Positions 1 through 8,651 of a stretch of DNA of 64,000 nucleotides are shown piece by piece. The stretch is from Deltaproteobacteria bacterium (GTDB taxonomy: Bacteria; JAMCPX01): NCBI GenBank assembly GCA_023382265.1, contig JAMCPX010000056.1, forward strand, positions 1 through 64,000, in the 5' to 3' direction. The notes beneath the pieces are model-generated. The model was not told where the DNA came from and made no database searches. It saw nothing but the letters and a program-made list of their open reading frames with translations. How positions within the stretch are numbered: the first letter of the stretch is position 1; each line of letters starts with the position of its first letter. The position numbers and the translations under genes are program-made.

Positions 1-15
1 AAAAGGAGGATACGT

Positions 16-288
16 ATGAAAATACAACCGTTAGAGGACAGAGTGTTGATAAAACCTCTGGAAGAGAAAGAAAAGAAACTCGGGACTATTATCATCCCGG
101 ATACTGTAAAGGAAAAGCCTCAGATTGGCGTAGTAGAGGCGGTTGGTACGGATGAAGAGCTTAAAAAGATTGTAAAGGCCGGTGATAAGGTGCTATTTGG
201 AAAGTATAGTGGGACAGAATTTGAGATCGATGGCGTTAATTATCTCATTGTACAGAAGTCAGATGTACTCGGTGTTTTGAAAGATTAG
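16..288 (+). CDS. groES: GroES co-chaperonin (Cpn10)
   Basis: Ring-shaped lid of the GroEL folding chamber in the cytoplasm. The 90-residue product is near the usual 95-97 and carries the family N-terminus ([17 protein letters not shown]), the mobile loop that contacts GroEL (GTIIIPDT) and the C-terminal SDVLGVL block. A strong ribosome site (AAAAGGAGGA) lies just before the ATG. A clear terminator follows directly, so groEL is not co-transcribed downstream as in most bacteria. An upstream partner cannot be excluded because the window begins here. Confidence 0.96.
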   Translation: MKIQPLEDRVLIKPLEEKEKKLGTIIIPDTVKEKPQIGVVEAVGTDEELKKIVKAGDKVLFGKYSGTEFEIDGVNYLIVQKSDVLGVLKD

Positions 289-296
289 TGTTCCGG

Positions 297-326
297 CAGT
301 CCCGCGTATGCGGGACTGTTTTTCTT
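297..326 (+). terminator. Rho-independent terminator of groES
   Basis: A perfect 9-bp stem (CAGTCCCGC / GCGGGACTG) closes a GTAT loop and is followed by TTTTTCTT. It begins nine bases after the groES stop codon. Confidence 0.92.
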
Positions 327-339
327 AGAGGAGGGTTTT

Positions 340-1602
340 GTGAATTTATATAAATTCAAATCATTTGTGTTTATTATTTCTTTTTTATTATTAACAACTA
401 TAAATCTTTCTGCTGATCCGGGGAATAATGTAACTGCTACTACTGTTCAGGGAACAATCAGTAAGATTACAGTAGAAGGCACTGCAATGGTAATAAATGG
501 GGATCAAACAACAGCTCGAAATGCTGCTATTAATAATGCATTGAAGAAGGCTGTAGAACAGGAAGTTAGCGCAATCCTGACATCTAAGGCAATAATTGAT
601 AATTACAACTTATTGAGTAATAAAATATATTCTAACACCACAAGCTATATTCATAACTACAAAATAATAAGCGAGGGGCAGAGTAACAATATTTATTCAG
701 TTACTGCTCAGGTAACTGTTGGTACGGATCACCTTAAAAATGATTTAAGTGCTATTGGCCTATTGATGAAACAAAAAAGAATGCCAAAGGTTGCTGTGAT
801 CATACTTGAACAGAATATAGGTAAAAAAAGATTCGAATCCTCTTTATTCTATGCACCTTCAATGCTTTATGGAGGATATGTTGTAAGGGATGTGAGTATA
901 GTGAATGAAACGGGTGATATGTCTATTGCCGAAAATGAGATGATGCAAAAACTTCTTGATAGTGGATTTAATGTGGTTGATGAGGCAACAGTTTTAAAGG
1001 ATATAAAACTTCACAACGCCTTAAGGATTGAAAACCTCGATGATGATACGATAAAAGATATTGGTAAAATCTCAAATGCGGATGTTGTTATTTACGGAAA
1101 GGCACTTGCCATGCTTTACGGGAAAGTAGAAGGTTCTGAGATGAAGTCAGTGCAGGCAGATGTTTCTTTAAGAGCAGTAGATGCGGATGATGGACGTGTA
1201 CTTGCATCAGGTGAACAGCATGCTGCATCAGTTAATATAGATGAAATTACGGCAGGTAACGATGCTATAAAAAAGGCTACTGATGAACTTGCCGATTCAA
1301 TGATAGCCATTATTCAAAATAAATGGAAGCGAGAAATGAACAACGGCTCGATTATCCAGCTTACGGTGAATGGAATAAAAACAGCAGGTGATATTGCTGC
1401 CTTAAAAGATGCTTTAATGGCAACATCCGGTGTAAAGGATGCTTATACAAGAAGTATGGGTAATGGATCTGCAACAGTGGATGTTGATTATAAAGGGAGT
1501 GCATCATCCCTGGTTACATCATTGCTCAACAATAAAACGATTACAACTTTATACAACATTACAGGTACGACAATGAATACAATCGAGATCGGAATAAAGT
1601 GA
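340..1602 (+). CDS. Secreted FlgT/LPP20-like envelope protein
   Basis: GTG start preceded by GAGGAGG. Residues 1-26 form a signal peptide (hydrophobic run ending LSADP). Residues about 40-145 match the FlgT N-terminal/LPP20 pattern (VEGTAMVINGDQTTARNAAI, then ALKKAVEQE, a YIHNYKII strand and a YSVTAQVTV strand). Residues about 150-330 resemble the TolB/CsgG-like middle domain of FlgT (ADVVIYGKA, SLRAVDADDGRVLA). The last 85 residues form a separate alpha/beta unit, possibly ferredoxin-like. In Vibrio, FlgT builds the flagellar H-ring, but no flagellar genes are in this window, so an outer-membrane assembly or trafficking role is inferred. The next two genes are lipoproteins and one has a FlgT-C-like end, suggesting one complex. 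The domain assignment is moderately sure and the role is open. Confidence 0.7.
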   Translation: MNLYKFKSFVFIISFLLLTTINLSADPGNNVTATTVQGTISKITVEGTAMVINGDQTTARNAAINNALKKAVEQEVSAILTSKAIIDNYNLLSNKIYSNTTSYIHNYKIISEGQSNNIYSVTAQVTVGTDHLKNDLSAIGLLMKQKRMPKVAVIILEQNIGKKRFESSLFYAPSMLYGGYVVRDVSIVNETGDMSIAENEMMQKLLDSGFNVVDEATVLKDIKLHNALRIENLDDDTIKDIGKISNADVVIYGKALAMLYGKVEGSEMKSVQADVSLRAVDADDGRVLASGEQHAASVNIDEITAGNDAIKKATDELADSMIAIIQNKWKREMNNGSIIQLTVNGIKTAGDIAALKDALMATSGVKDAYTRSMGNGSATVDVDYKGSASSLVTSLLNNKTITTLYNITGTTMNTIEIGIK

Positions 1603-1607
1603 ACCCT

Positions 1608-1701
1608 GTTAGAAAGTACGTGACTTTAAACCGCACCCTTTTTATAAGGATTTTAAAATTTATAGTATTAGCCCCCGCCATAAACGGCTGGGCTTTCTAA
1701 C
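1608..1701. other. Intergenic inverted repeat / possible RNA stem-loop
   Basis: The 214-base gap before the CsgG gene contains a perfect 9-bp inverted repeat, GTTAGAAAG (1608-1616) and CTTTCTAAC (1693-1701). Nested inside is a smaller hairpin, AGCCC..GCC / GGC.GGGCT (1670-1694). It may end the upstream transcript or structure the leader of the downstream gene. No known family is recognised. Confidence 0.4.
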
Positions 1702-1816
1702 GTGGAAAATTAAACGAACAGTTTTATTAGAAGGGTCGAGTTGTATGATTTAAACGGTTGCCTTTTTAATGCTCTTCGTGTAAATATAGAAACGGTTAAT
1801 TAGACAGGGAGGATGT

Positions 1817-2752
1817 ATGAAAACAAAGATATTAACAATAATGATAATACTCATTGGTTTTATCTCTTCAAGTTGTGCAACTACTTATAAAGAAGTGGAG
1901 GTTCCAGGCCCTTCTCAACAGCCTGTAGCAGGCAGGATTCAAAACTACACAGGACCCAAAAAAAGGATATGTATAGTAGATTTTACGAATAAGACAGAAT
2001 ATGGACAGGGCAGGCTTGGAAAAGCAGCGTCTGACATACTTGCTACGGAATTATTCAAATCGGGCGGATTTATTCTTGTAGAAAGACAAAAAATGCAAGA
2101 ACTGTTGAATGAACAGTCTCTTGGACAAACAGGTGCTATAAACCCTGCAACAGCAGCAAAGGCTGGCGAGATACTTGGATGTGCAGCCATAGTAACCGGT
2201 TCTATCTCTCAATTTGGAGTAAGGGTACTTGGAGAGAACTATGGTGTATACAAGAAAAAGGTTCAGAAAGCCGATTGTACGGTTGATGTAAGAGTAGTTG
2301 ATACTACAACCGGACAGGTGCTTTTTGCAGATTCTGGCACAGGTGAGTATGAACAAAAAGCAACACAGGTATTTGGTCTTGGGCAATACGCGGGGTATGA
2401 TGAAAATCTTGGTCAAAACGCATTACGCTCTGCAATCACAAAATTTGTGAGTAATCTTATACAGCAGTTACAATCCGTTCAATGGACGGGCAGAATCGCT
2501 GTCGTCAATGGTAACAGGGTCTTTATAAATGCAGGTCAAAAAACGGGTTTACGGATTGGAGATGAATTGATTGTTACATCACTTGGTGAGGAAATAACCG
2601 ATCCACAAACAGGGCTTGTCATAGGCAGAGAACCAGGTCCTACAATAGGTAGATTGAAAATTATCGCCTTTTTTGGAAATGACGGCTCTGTAGCTTTGGT
2701 AGAATCTGGTGGTGGATTTAAAAGAGGGGATCAGGTAAAACTTGCCCAATAA
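1817..2752 (+). CDS. CsgG/HfaB-family outer-membrane lipoprotein with FlgT-C-like tail
   Basis: Lipoprotein signal peptide with lipobox ending SSSC (Cys about residue 21), then a CsgG-type domain at about 50-215 (RICIVDFTNKTEYGQGRLGK, ELFKSGGFILVERQKM, GCAAIVTGSISQFGV, VDVRVVDTTTGQVLFA). Residues about 220-311 (GRIAVVNGNRVFINAGQKTG, GRLKI, FKRGDQVKL) look like the C-terminal domain of FlgT, so the protein appears to fuse two modules. CsgG proteins form outer-membrane pores or assembly rings. This one probably sits in the outer membrane with the preceding FlgT-N-like protein and the following PEGA lipoprotein. A good ribosome site (GGGAGG) precedes the ATG. CsgG membership is secure and the cargo is unknown. 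Confidence 0.85.
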   Translation: MKTKILTIMIILIGFISSSCATTYKEVEVPGPSQQPVAGRIQNYTGPKKRICIVDFTNKTEYGQGRLGKAASDILATELFKSGGFILVERQKMQELLNEQSLGQTGAINPATAAKAGEILGCAAIVTGSISQFGVRVLGENYGVYKKKVQKADCTVDVRVVDTTTGQVLFADSGTGEYEQKATQVFGLGQYAGYDENLGQNALRSAITKFVSNLIQQLQSVQWTGRIAVVNGNRVFINAGQKTGLRIGDELIVTSLGEEITDPQTGLVIGREPGPTIGRLKIIAFFGNDGSVALVESGGGFKRGDQVKLAQ

Positions 2753-2766
2753 ACAGGAGGATTAAT

Positions 2767-3090
2767 ATGTTAAAGAAGCTATCCATAGCAGCTATTATGA
2801 TTTCTTTAATGTTGTTAGGCTGCGGCATGCCGTCAGAAACATTAAAAACAGTAGGCAGCGAAGGGATTGTAAAGATCATTGCAGACCCGGGTAGTGCTGA
2901 TGTTTATGTTGATGGTAATTATATTGGTAAGGCATATAGATTTAACGGTAATCCGGAATTGCTTAAACTTGCACACGGAACCCATACAATAGAGCTGAAA
3001 AAGGATGGCTATCAAACTTACACGACAAGAATATTTGTTGGCAATCAAGCGATTGATACCGTAAACATAATGCTCATAAAGAATCCTTAA
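2767..3090 (+). CDS. Small PEGA-domain lipoprotein
   Basis: A 107-residue lipoprotein with lipobox MLLGC (Cys 19) and one PEGA-type beta domain: IIADPGSADVYVDGNYIGKA, then LKLAHGTHTIELKKDGYQTY. PEGA domains are extracellular or periplasmic binding folds often found beside surface assemblies. The gene starts 14 bases after the CsgG gene with its own AGGAGG site, so the two are surely one transcript. The specific ligand is unknown. Confidence 0.82.
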   Translation: MLKKLSIAAIMISLMLLGCGMPSETLKTVGSEGIVKIIADPGSADVYVDGNYIGKAYRFNGNPELLKLAHGTHTIELKKDGYQTYTTRIFVGNQAIDTVNIMLIKNP

Positions 3091-3141
3091 AAATCATGTC
3101 GGCTCAAATAATGCGGTTAAAAATATGCGGAACTCTTAGCT

Positions 3142-3720
3142 GTGAATAAAAGGTCTGCTTTGATTACAATACCCAATATCCTTACCTTTATAAGGATATT
3201 TTTGATACCCGTTTTATTTTTACTTATAAAAAACAATCAGCAAGAAGCTGCGTTTTACCTTTTGATAGGCATGGGGTTTACTGATTTGCTGGATGGTTTT
3301 ATAGCAAGAACATTTAATCAAATGTCAAAACTTGGTTCATATCTTGACCCCATTGCAGATAAACTGCTTACAACTTCATTATTTATAACTCTCACGCTTT
3401 ATAACCACATTCCATTATGGCTTACTATAATAGTTATAGGAAGGGATGTTATAATAGCTGTTGGATTGTTTGTTATCTTTTTGCCTCAGAAGTTTCCTGT
3501 GGTTTCACCTTCTTATCTGGGCAAGTTTACAACTTTTGCTCAGGCAATAACATTAATTATTTCCATATCAAGCGGTATAAGATATTTTAATAGCGTACTG
3601 AGCAGTTTTTTTATGCCGTCTGTGTATATAACGGCTTTGTTTACCATTGTCTCGTTGATCCAGTATATTCATCGCGGTATCGTAATGTTAGAGGACAGAA
3701 GGATGACTGACAAAAGTTAG
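3142..3720 (+). CDS. pgsA: CDP-diacylglycerol-glycerol-3-phosphate 3-phosphatidyltransferase
   Basis: Makes phosphatidylglycerol phosphate, the committed step to phosphatidylglycerol and cardiolipin, in the inner membrane. The full CDP-alcohol phosphotransferase signature D-x2-DG-x2-AR-x8-G-x3-D-x3-D is visible (DLLDGFIARTFNQMSKLGSY followed by LDPIAD, about residues 49-74). About six membrane segments and a length of 192 residues fit the family. It starts with GTG and a poor ribosome site. The N-terminal TIPNILTFIRI is typical of PgsA rather than phosphatidylserine synthase. It is 50 bases after the PEGA gene and may be a separate unit. Confidence 0.93.
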   Translation: MNKRSALITIPNILTFIRIFLIPVLFLLIKNNQQEAAFYLLIGMGFTDLLDGFIARTFNQMSKLGSYLDPIADKLLTTSLFITLTLYNHIPLWLTIIVIGRDVIIAVGLFVIFLPQKFPVVSPSYLGKFTTFAQAITLIISISSGIRYFNSVLSSFFMPSVYITALFTIVSLIQYIHRGIVMLEDRRMTDKS

Positions 3721-3981
3721 TTGTTATTGTCCCGTTTTACCCACGCGGTTGGCACTTCCATTATTTATCTGCAACCCGAATGCGTTTTAACCGTCAATCA
3801 AGGTTCAAAAATTGGAGTTTAGTATGGATAATTTCAGTAATCTATACTATACTCGGCAAGTTATATAATGGAGGTATAAATTAGAGTATTAAGGTGTCTG
3901 CATGTTGAATTGGACAGCCTCTTCAGTGCTCTTGAAGTTTTCATAATGATCGGAATGTATTCTAATTACAAGGAGTAGAGA

Positions 3982-5406
3982 ATGAATAATGATGTAAGGG
4001 TTAGGTTTGCACCGAGTCCAACGGGTTATCTGCACATAGGCGGAGCCAGAACTGCGCTTTTTAATTATCTGTTTGCAAGGCATAACAACGGTAAATTTAT
4101 TTTAAGAATAGAAGATACCGATCAAGCCCGTTCTACAAAAGAATCTGTCGATGCCATCATAAATGGTCTTAGGTGGCTCGGGCTTGATTGGGATGAAGGC
4201 CCTTATTTCCAATCACAAAGATACGATTTGTACAGATCACATATAGAGATACTTTTGAAAGAAGAAAAAGCATACAAATGTTTTTGCACGCAAGAAGAGC
4301 TTGAAGAAAAAAGGCAAAAGGCATTAAAAGAAAAAAGAAAACCCATCTATGACAGAACGTGCAGAAGCATTAAGGATAAACCTTCGGATAAATCCTATGT
4401 TGTGAGATTTAAATCGCCCTTGTATGGAACAACGATCGTAAATGATATTGTAAAGGGCAACGTCGTTTTTAATAACGAAGAGATAGAAGACTTTGTTATT
4501 ATGCGGAGTGATGGAAGTATGACTTACAACTTCGTTGTTGTTGTCGATGATGTTGATATGCATATTACACATATTATAAGAGGTGATGATCACCTTAACA
4601 ATACTCCAAAGCAGGTTTTGCTGTATCAGGCGTTTGATTACTCTGTACCTCAATTTGCCCACATACCTCTTATACATGGTGAGGATAGAGCAAGATTATC
4701 CAAAAGGCATGGTGCATCCTCGGTAGAGGCGTATAGAGACACCGGTTATCTATCAGAGGCACTGGTCAATTATCTTGTAAGGCTTGGCTGGTCTTACGGC
4801 GATAAAGAAGTTTTTACAATGCAGGAGATGATAGAAAACTTTAGTCTTGACAGTGTATCAAAGTCTGCCGCTATCTTCAATCCCGACAAGCTCCTATGGC
4901 TCAACGCCTTATACCTTCGTGAAAAGCGTGCAGAGGATATCATAAAACTCTTAGAACCATTTTGTGAAAAGGTTGGTATCGGGTTTGACACAACGCAGGA
5001 TTTTTTAAAACTTATAGATGAAACCAAGAAGCGATCGCGGACAGTTGTCGAACTGCTTGATATGATGGACTATTACTTTAAGGAAGAATTAAACTATGAT
5101 CAAAAGATGGCGGGAAAGCTATTTACCCAAGAGAGGGTATCTTCTTTCAATGAGATTATAAAAAGGCTGACATCGATGAATGGTTTTACAAAAGACGGAA
5201 TAGAATCTGCTATAAAAGGCTATGCCTCAGAAACGGGGGTAAAACTTGGAGATATTGCCCAACCGATAAGGCTTGCAATAACGGGCAGGATTGTAAGTCC
5301 AGGGCTTTTTGATATTATGGAGATTCTCGGGAAAGGCAGAGTAATAGAAAGATTGCAAAAAGCAATTAAATATATACAATATAAGGGTAATGTTAAACAG
5401 GATTAA
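3982..5406 (+). CDS. gltX: Glutamyl-tRNA synthetase
   Basis: Class I aminoacyl-tRNA synthetase charging tRNA-Glu. The HIGH-type motif is in RFAPSPTGYLHIGGARTAL (residues 8-26), the KMSKS equivalent is RLSKRHGA (about 237-244), and a CFC...C cluster near residues 93-126 resembles the zinc-binding region. The 474-residue length is normal. AAGGAG lies upstream of the ATG. Its last 17 bases overlap the start of the next lipoprotein gene, suggesting coupled translation. Because gltQ/gatCAB are not in view, it cannot be decided whether it also charges tRNA-Gln. A tRNA-Gln gene does exist at 24984-25057. Confidence 0.96.
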   Translation: MNNDVRVRFAPSPTGYLHIGGARTALFNYLFARHNNGKFILRIEDTDQARSTKESVDAIINGLRWLGLDWDEGPYFQSQRYDLYRSHIEILLKEEKAYKCFCTQEELEEKRQKALKEKRKPIYDRTCRSIKDKPSDKSYVVRFKSPLYGTTIVNDIVKGNVVFNNEEIEDFVIMRSDGSMTYNFVVVVDDVDMHITHIIRGDDHLNNTPKQVLLYQAFDYSVPQFAHIPLIHGEDRARLSKRHGASSVEAYRDTGYLSEALVNYLVRLGWSYGDKEVFTMQEMIENFSLDSVSKSAAIFNPDKLLWLNALYLREKRAEDIIKLLEPFCEKVGIGFDTTQDFLKLIDETKKRSRTVVELLDMMDYYFKEELNYDQKMAGKLFTQERVSSFNEIIKRLTSMNGFTKDGIESAIKGYASETGVKLGDIAQPIRLAITGRIVSPGLFDIMEILGKGRVIERLQKAIKYIQYKGNVKQD

Positions 5407-6112
5407 GATTCTATCAGGTATCGTTATAGCAACTTTTATATTTGGGTGTGCCCACATCCAATCCTATACTACGCTACAAAAAGATAAGGCAGCTAACGCT
5501 TTAAAATTTGCAAAATCACAGGGTGCAACCGTGTATAATAAGGCAGAGTATGAAGAGGCTTTTAAACTTTATAAACAGGGTATAGAAAAGCAAAGAAAAT
5601 CCATGACGGGTGAAGCAAATACCCTGTTCTCTTTGAGTACCCAATTAGCAAATGAAGTGGCGGTGATTGCAAAAGAAAACAGCATCAGAGCTGAGAAGGA
5701 AAGAAAAATTATCTTATCACATGTGCAACAATTTGCTAAGAAAAAGCAAACCGTTACTCTAAAAGTTAAACTTGCTCCATTCCCAAAGCCAGTCATGATT
5801 GCAAAATATAATACACCCGCCGGTAAAATAACAAAGACGGTAAAGCAAAAAACTGTCATAAAAACTGTGGTGTTATCAAAAAATAAAATTTATACAGTGG
5901 TAAAAGGCGATTGCTTATGGGACATAGCAAAAAAAGGGTACATTTATGGCAATCCGGCACTCTGGCCATTAATATACTGGAAAAATAGAAATAGAATCAT
6001 AAATCCAAACTATATATATCCGGAACAAAAAATAATTATTCCCGAAAAATCTTACAGCAAAGAAAAGATAAGACGTATAATGGAGTATATCCGCAAAAAG
6101 CATTTTTTATAA
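5390..6112 (+). CDS. LysM-domain lipoprotein
   Basis: A 240-residue protein with a lipoprotein signal (FIFGC, Cys 20), a helical TPR/DUF4398-like segment at about 25-110 (KAEYEEAFKLYKQGIEKQ...), a basic linker, and a C-terminal LysM peptidoglycan-binding domain at about 165-222 (YTVVKGDCLWDIAKKGYIYG ... NPNYIYPEQKIIIP). Probably anchored in the outer membrane and bound to the wall, helping envelope integrity. It overlaps gltX by 17 bases and has no ribosome site of its own beyond that context. The type is common in deltaproteobacterial genomes. The LysM call is secure and the cellular role is inferred. Confidence 0.85.
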   Translation: MLNRIKILSGIVIATFIFGCAHIQSYTTLQKDKAANALKFAKSQGATVYNKAEYEEAFKLYKQGIEKQRKSMTGEANTLFSLSTQLANEVAVIAKENSIRAEKERKIILSHVQQFAKKKQTVTLKVKLAPFPKPVMIAKYNTPAGKITKTVKQKTVIKTVVLSKNKIYTVVKGDCLWDIAKKGYIYGNPALWPLIYWKNRNRIINPNYIYPEQKIIIPEKSYSKEKIRRIMEYIRKKHFL

Positions 6113-6127
6113 TAATTATACGGGAAC

Positions 6128-7075
6128 ATGAGTACACATAACCATAATGGATTAAATAAAAATAAAAAAGGGCTTGTGATAGCCCTTATCATTACGGTTA
6201 TTTTTATGTTTGTAGAACTGATAGGCGGGTTTTTAAGCGGAAGTCTCGCGCTGATTAGCGATGCGGGACACATGATAACGGATGTATTTGCAATCGGATT
6301 CAGTATATTTGCATTCAAAATGGCAGAGAGGCCTGCAACCGAAACAAAAACCTACGGATATCATCGCCTTGAGGTAATGGCTGCATTTATAAATGGTATT
6401 ATTTTAACAGCACTTTCTTTGATCATATTTTATGAAGCTTATGGCAGGATCGTATCCCCGCAAAAGATAAATGGTATACTGATGCTCTCTATAGCTTCTA
6501 TAGGATTTATTGCCAATATCATAGGAATAATTTTACTAAAGGAATCTCAGAGGGATAATATAAATACGAGAGGTGCATTTTTGCACATTGTAGGTGATGC
6601 GATTTCTTCAATAGGTGTCATAGCCGGCGGTTTGTTTATAATTTTCAGACACTGGTATTTTGTGGATCCTCTAATCAGTATACTGATAGGGGGCATTATT
6701 TTGAGAAGTGCTGTGGGACTTATAATAGAATCTGGCGGTATAATGCTTGAGTATGTCCCTCGCGGTATTAAACTTGAAGAAGTTACAAACTCAATACTCG
6801 GCGTTAGAGGTGTTTTAAATGTACATGACCTGCACGTCTGGACTATTACCTCGGGTTTTCATGCGATGAGTACACACGTGCAAATAGATGATCAAAAGAT
6901 AAGCAATGCTACAGAAATGGTACACAAGATAGAGCATATTTTAGGTGAGAGATATAACATAAATCATACAACAATACAGCTTGAGTGCGAAACTTGCAGC
7001 GGTATCGTGGTGTGTAGTGCAGCGACAAAATCCGTGAACTCAAAGGATGCGGTTAAAGAACAGGACAGGCTGTAA
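6128..7075 (+). CDS. Cation diffusion facilitator (Zn/Co efflux) transporter
   Basis: Inner-membrane proton-coupled efflux of Zn2+ or similar divalent metals. Six membrane segments are visible. The two metal-site motifs are both present: HMITD (about residues 48-52, following LISDAGH) and HIVGD (about 155-159, in FLHIVGDAISSIG). The cytoplasmic C-terminal domain (about 210-300) has the VHDLHVWTITSG strand, and a Cys pair lies near the end (CETCS). The His-rich N-terminus is short (STHNHNG). It follows the LysM gene by 15 bases. The metal cannot be fixed from sequence, though zinc is the best guess. Confidence 0.92.
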   Translation: MSTHNHNGLNKNKKGLVIALIITVIFMFVELIGGFLSGSLALISDAGHMITDVFAIGFSIFAFKMAERPATETKTYGYHRLEVMAAFINGIILTALSLIIFYEAYGRIVSPQKINGILMLSIASIGFIANIIGIILLKESQRDNINTRGAFLHIVGDAISSIGVIAGGLFIIFRHWYFVDPLISILIGGIILRSAVGLIIESGGIMLEYVPRGIKLEEVTNSILGVRGVLNVHDLHVWTITSGFHAMSTHVQIDDQKISNATEMVHKIEHILGERYNINHTTIQLECETCSGIVVCSAATKSVNSKDAVKEQDRL

Positions 7076-7105
7076 GGTGAATGCACCTATCTGTCCTGCA
7101 TTCTT
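7061..7105 (+). terminator. Terminator overlapping the end of the cation efflux gene
   Basis: Two-part hairpin: CAGGACAG (7061-7068) with CTGTCCTG (7091-7098), and inside it AGGTG/CACCT (7075-7088), followed by CATTCTTTT. The 5' arm lies within the last codons of the coding region. Confidence 0.75.
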
Positions 7106-7133
7106 TTGGATTAATATTTTATGGCCGTCTTTC

Positions 7134-7163
7134 TTGACATAAACAAAATGCTAAAATATGGTT
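7134..7163 (+). promoter_or_regulatory. Candidate sigma-70 promoter of the 7186 lipoprotein
   Basis: TTGACA (7134-7139), 18-base spacer, TATGGT (7158-7163), within 25 bases of the AAAAGGAGG ribosome site. The -35 element is perfect and the -10 element is weak. Confidence 0.5.
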
Positions 7164-7185
7164 AGAACAATAAAAGGAGGTTATT

Positions 7186-8178
7186 ATGAAATCAATACTG
7201 TCAAATAAACATGTGTGGTTTGTATCCGCAGTACTTTTGTTTTCTGCAATTGTGTTATCAAATTGCAGTGGTGGATCCGGTTATGTTCCTGGAAACAGCA
7301 ACAGCAGTGTATGTTCACAATCACTTTCGGCTGACATGAAAAAGCTTCTTAACTGTCCAACAACACCTTCCGCTCCGCCAACAGCACCTACCAACACTAA
7401 TTTGCCTCCGTCGATTGTTGTAGCCAATAGCGGCGTTTTTTCTTATAACTGTTTTGTTCCACCAACAGGTTCTACTATTGCAGTAACCGTATCTGCAACA
7501 GATTTTCAAACTAATGAATCTATTCCGGATTCTACAATTAATTTTTTCTCTACAACATCAGATACAGTTAAAAATAATCCGCCCGATAGTACCGTTAACA
7601 CGGGTTCAAACGGGTGGCTGCCGGGTTTACTTCCCACGGGCATTCCAGTTGCAGTTGAGGGGATCAATTCCGCCAGCGGGTATAAAAATACTTATCAGTT
7701 TGGTCTTACACTTTCACCTACAGATGCAAACTCTATTTTTAAGGTTTTACTGATTTCAAGTAATACGGTAAACCTCGTCACTGCATTATCGCACGTCACA
7801 CAGGATTGGACAAATGACGGTGCAATAGCAGGCACTGTATGGGATTGCTCCGGCAACCCAATTCAAAATGCAATCGTGACACTTGTCAATGCAGGCACAG
7901 ACGTTTCCGTGTCAGCGAATATAATTTATTTCAGGTATAGCTCTGGCCTCGGCGATATTCCGGACCCCACTTTAACATTGACCTCTTCTGACGGGATATT
8001 TTTAGCGTTTAATGTTCCACCAGGTGATTACGATGTTATTGCACAGGGCGTTCTGCCAAACGGAAATGCCCTTGTAGAACTCGGGAGAAGCTATGTGGAA
8101 TCATTTGCAGGTAGTGTAAGTATCTCAAACATACAGCCCGAGACATCCACAACAGTCACTACCACATCAATTCAATAG
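7186..8178 (+). CDS. Lipoprotein with carboxypeptidase-regulatory-like fold
   Basis: A 330-residue exported protein with a lipobox-like VLSNC (Cys about 27), then a low-complexity Ser/Gly/Pro/Thr stretch at about 28-75 and beta-rich sequence. Residues about 218-310 contain a carboxypeptidase-regulatory/CnaB-like repeat (GAIAGTVWDCSGNPIQNAIV ... SDGIFLAFNVPPGDYDVIAQ). It has its own promoter, ribosome site and terminator, so it is a single-gene unit. Such domains usually mediate surface adhesion or scaffold extracellular proteins. The Thr/Ser-rich tail (TSTTVTTTSIQ) is odd for a lipoprotein. The function is not known. Confidence 0.75.
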   Translation: MKSILSNKHVWFVSAVLLFSAIVLSNCSGGSGYVPGNSNSSVCSQSLSADMKKLLNCPTTPSAPPTAPTNTNLPPSIVVANSGVFSYNCFVPPTGSTIAVTVSATDFQTNESIPDSTINFFSTTSDTVKNNPPDSTVNTGSNGWLPGLLPTGIPVAVEGINSASGYKNTYQFGLTLSPTDANSIFKVLLISSNTVNLVTALSHVTQDWTNDGAIAGTVWDCSGNPIQNAIVTLVNAGTDVSVSANIIYFRYSSGLGDIPDPTLTLTSSDGIFLAFNVPPGDYDVIAQGVLPNGNALVELGRSYVESFAGSVSISNIQPETSTTVTTTSIQ

Positions 8179-8205
8179 TTTATGCATGTTGTAAAACCAG
8201 GTATT

Positions 8206-8240
8206 AGAACAAGCCCCTGTAAACAGGGGCTTGTTCTTTA
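8206..8240 (+). terminator. Strong terminator hairpin
   Basis: Perfect 14-bp stem AGAACAAGCCCCTG / CAGGGGCTTGTTCT with a TAAA loop, followed by TTA. It ends the 7186 lipoprotein transcript just ahead of the YjbQ gene. Confidence 0.85.
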
Positions 8241-8255
8241 ATTGAAAGTCTTGTT

Positions 8256-8651
8256 ATGAAGACCATTTCTGTTGTTACCAAAAAAAGGATTGAGATGATT
8301 GATGTTACTTCAGAGATAAACAACATGTTAAAAAGATTGGGGGCTGTAAGAGGCGTATGCTATCTGTTTGTCCCACATACAACCTCTGGTATTACGATAA
8401 ATGAGAATGCTGATCCTGCTGTTAAACAGGACATACTTGATACACTGGATAAGGTTGCCCCATACAATGACAACTATCATCATAAAGAAGGCAATGCAGA
8501 TGCACATATTAAATCAAGTGTTATAGGCGTCACATTGTCATTGTTTGTTGAAAACGGCAGGCTTGTTCTTGGAACATGGCAGTCTGCATTTTTCTGTGAG
8601 TTTGACGGACCAAGGACGAGAAGCCTTTTGTTAGAATTTACCCCTTTATGA
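8256..8651 (+). CDS. YjbQ / UPF0047 family protein
   Basis: A 131-residue member of the widespread YjbQ family (some members have weak thiamine-phosphate synthase activity). Visible signatures are VPHTTSGITINENADPAV (about 44-61), HHKEGNADAHIKSSVIG (about 77-93), GTWQSAFFCEFDGPRTRSL and the conserved His residues. Length matches the family (about 130-140). The stop codon overlaps the start of the PilZ gene in an ATGA, so they are translationally coupled. The physiological role is unsettled in the family. Confidence 0.9.
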   Translation: MKTISVVTKKRIEMIDVTSEINNMLKRLGAVRGVCYLFVPHTTSGITINENADPAVKQDILDTLDKVAPYNDNYHHKEGNADAHIKSSVIGVTLSLFVENGRLVLGTWQSAFFCEFDGPRTRSLLLEFTPL

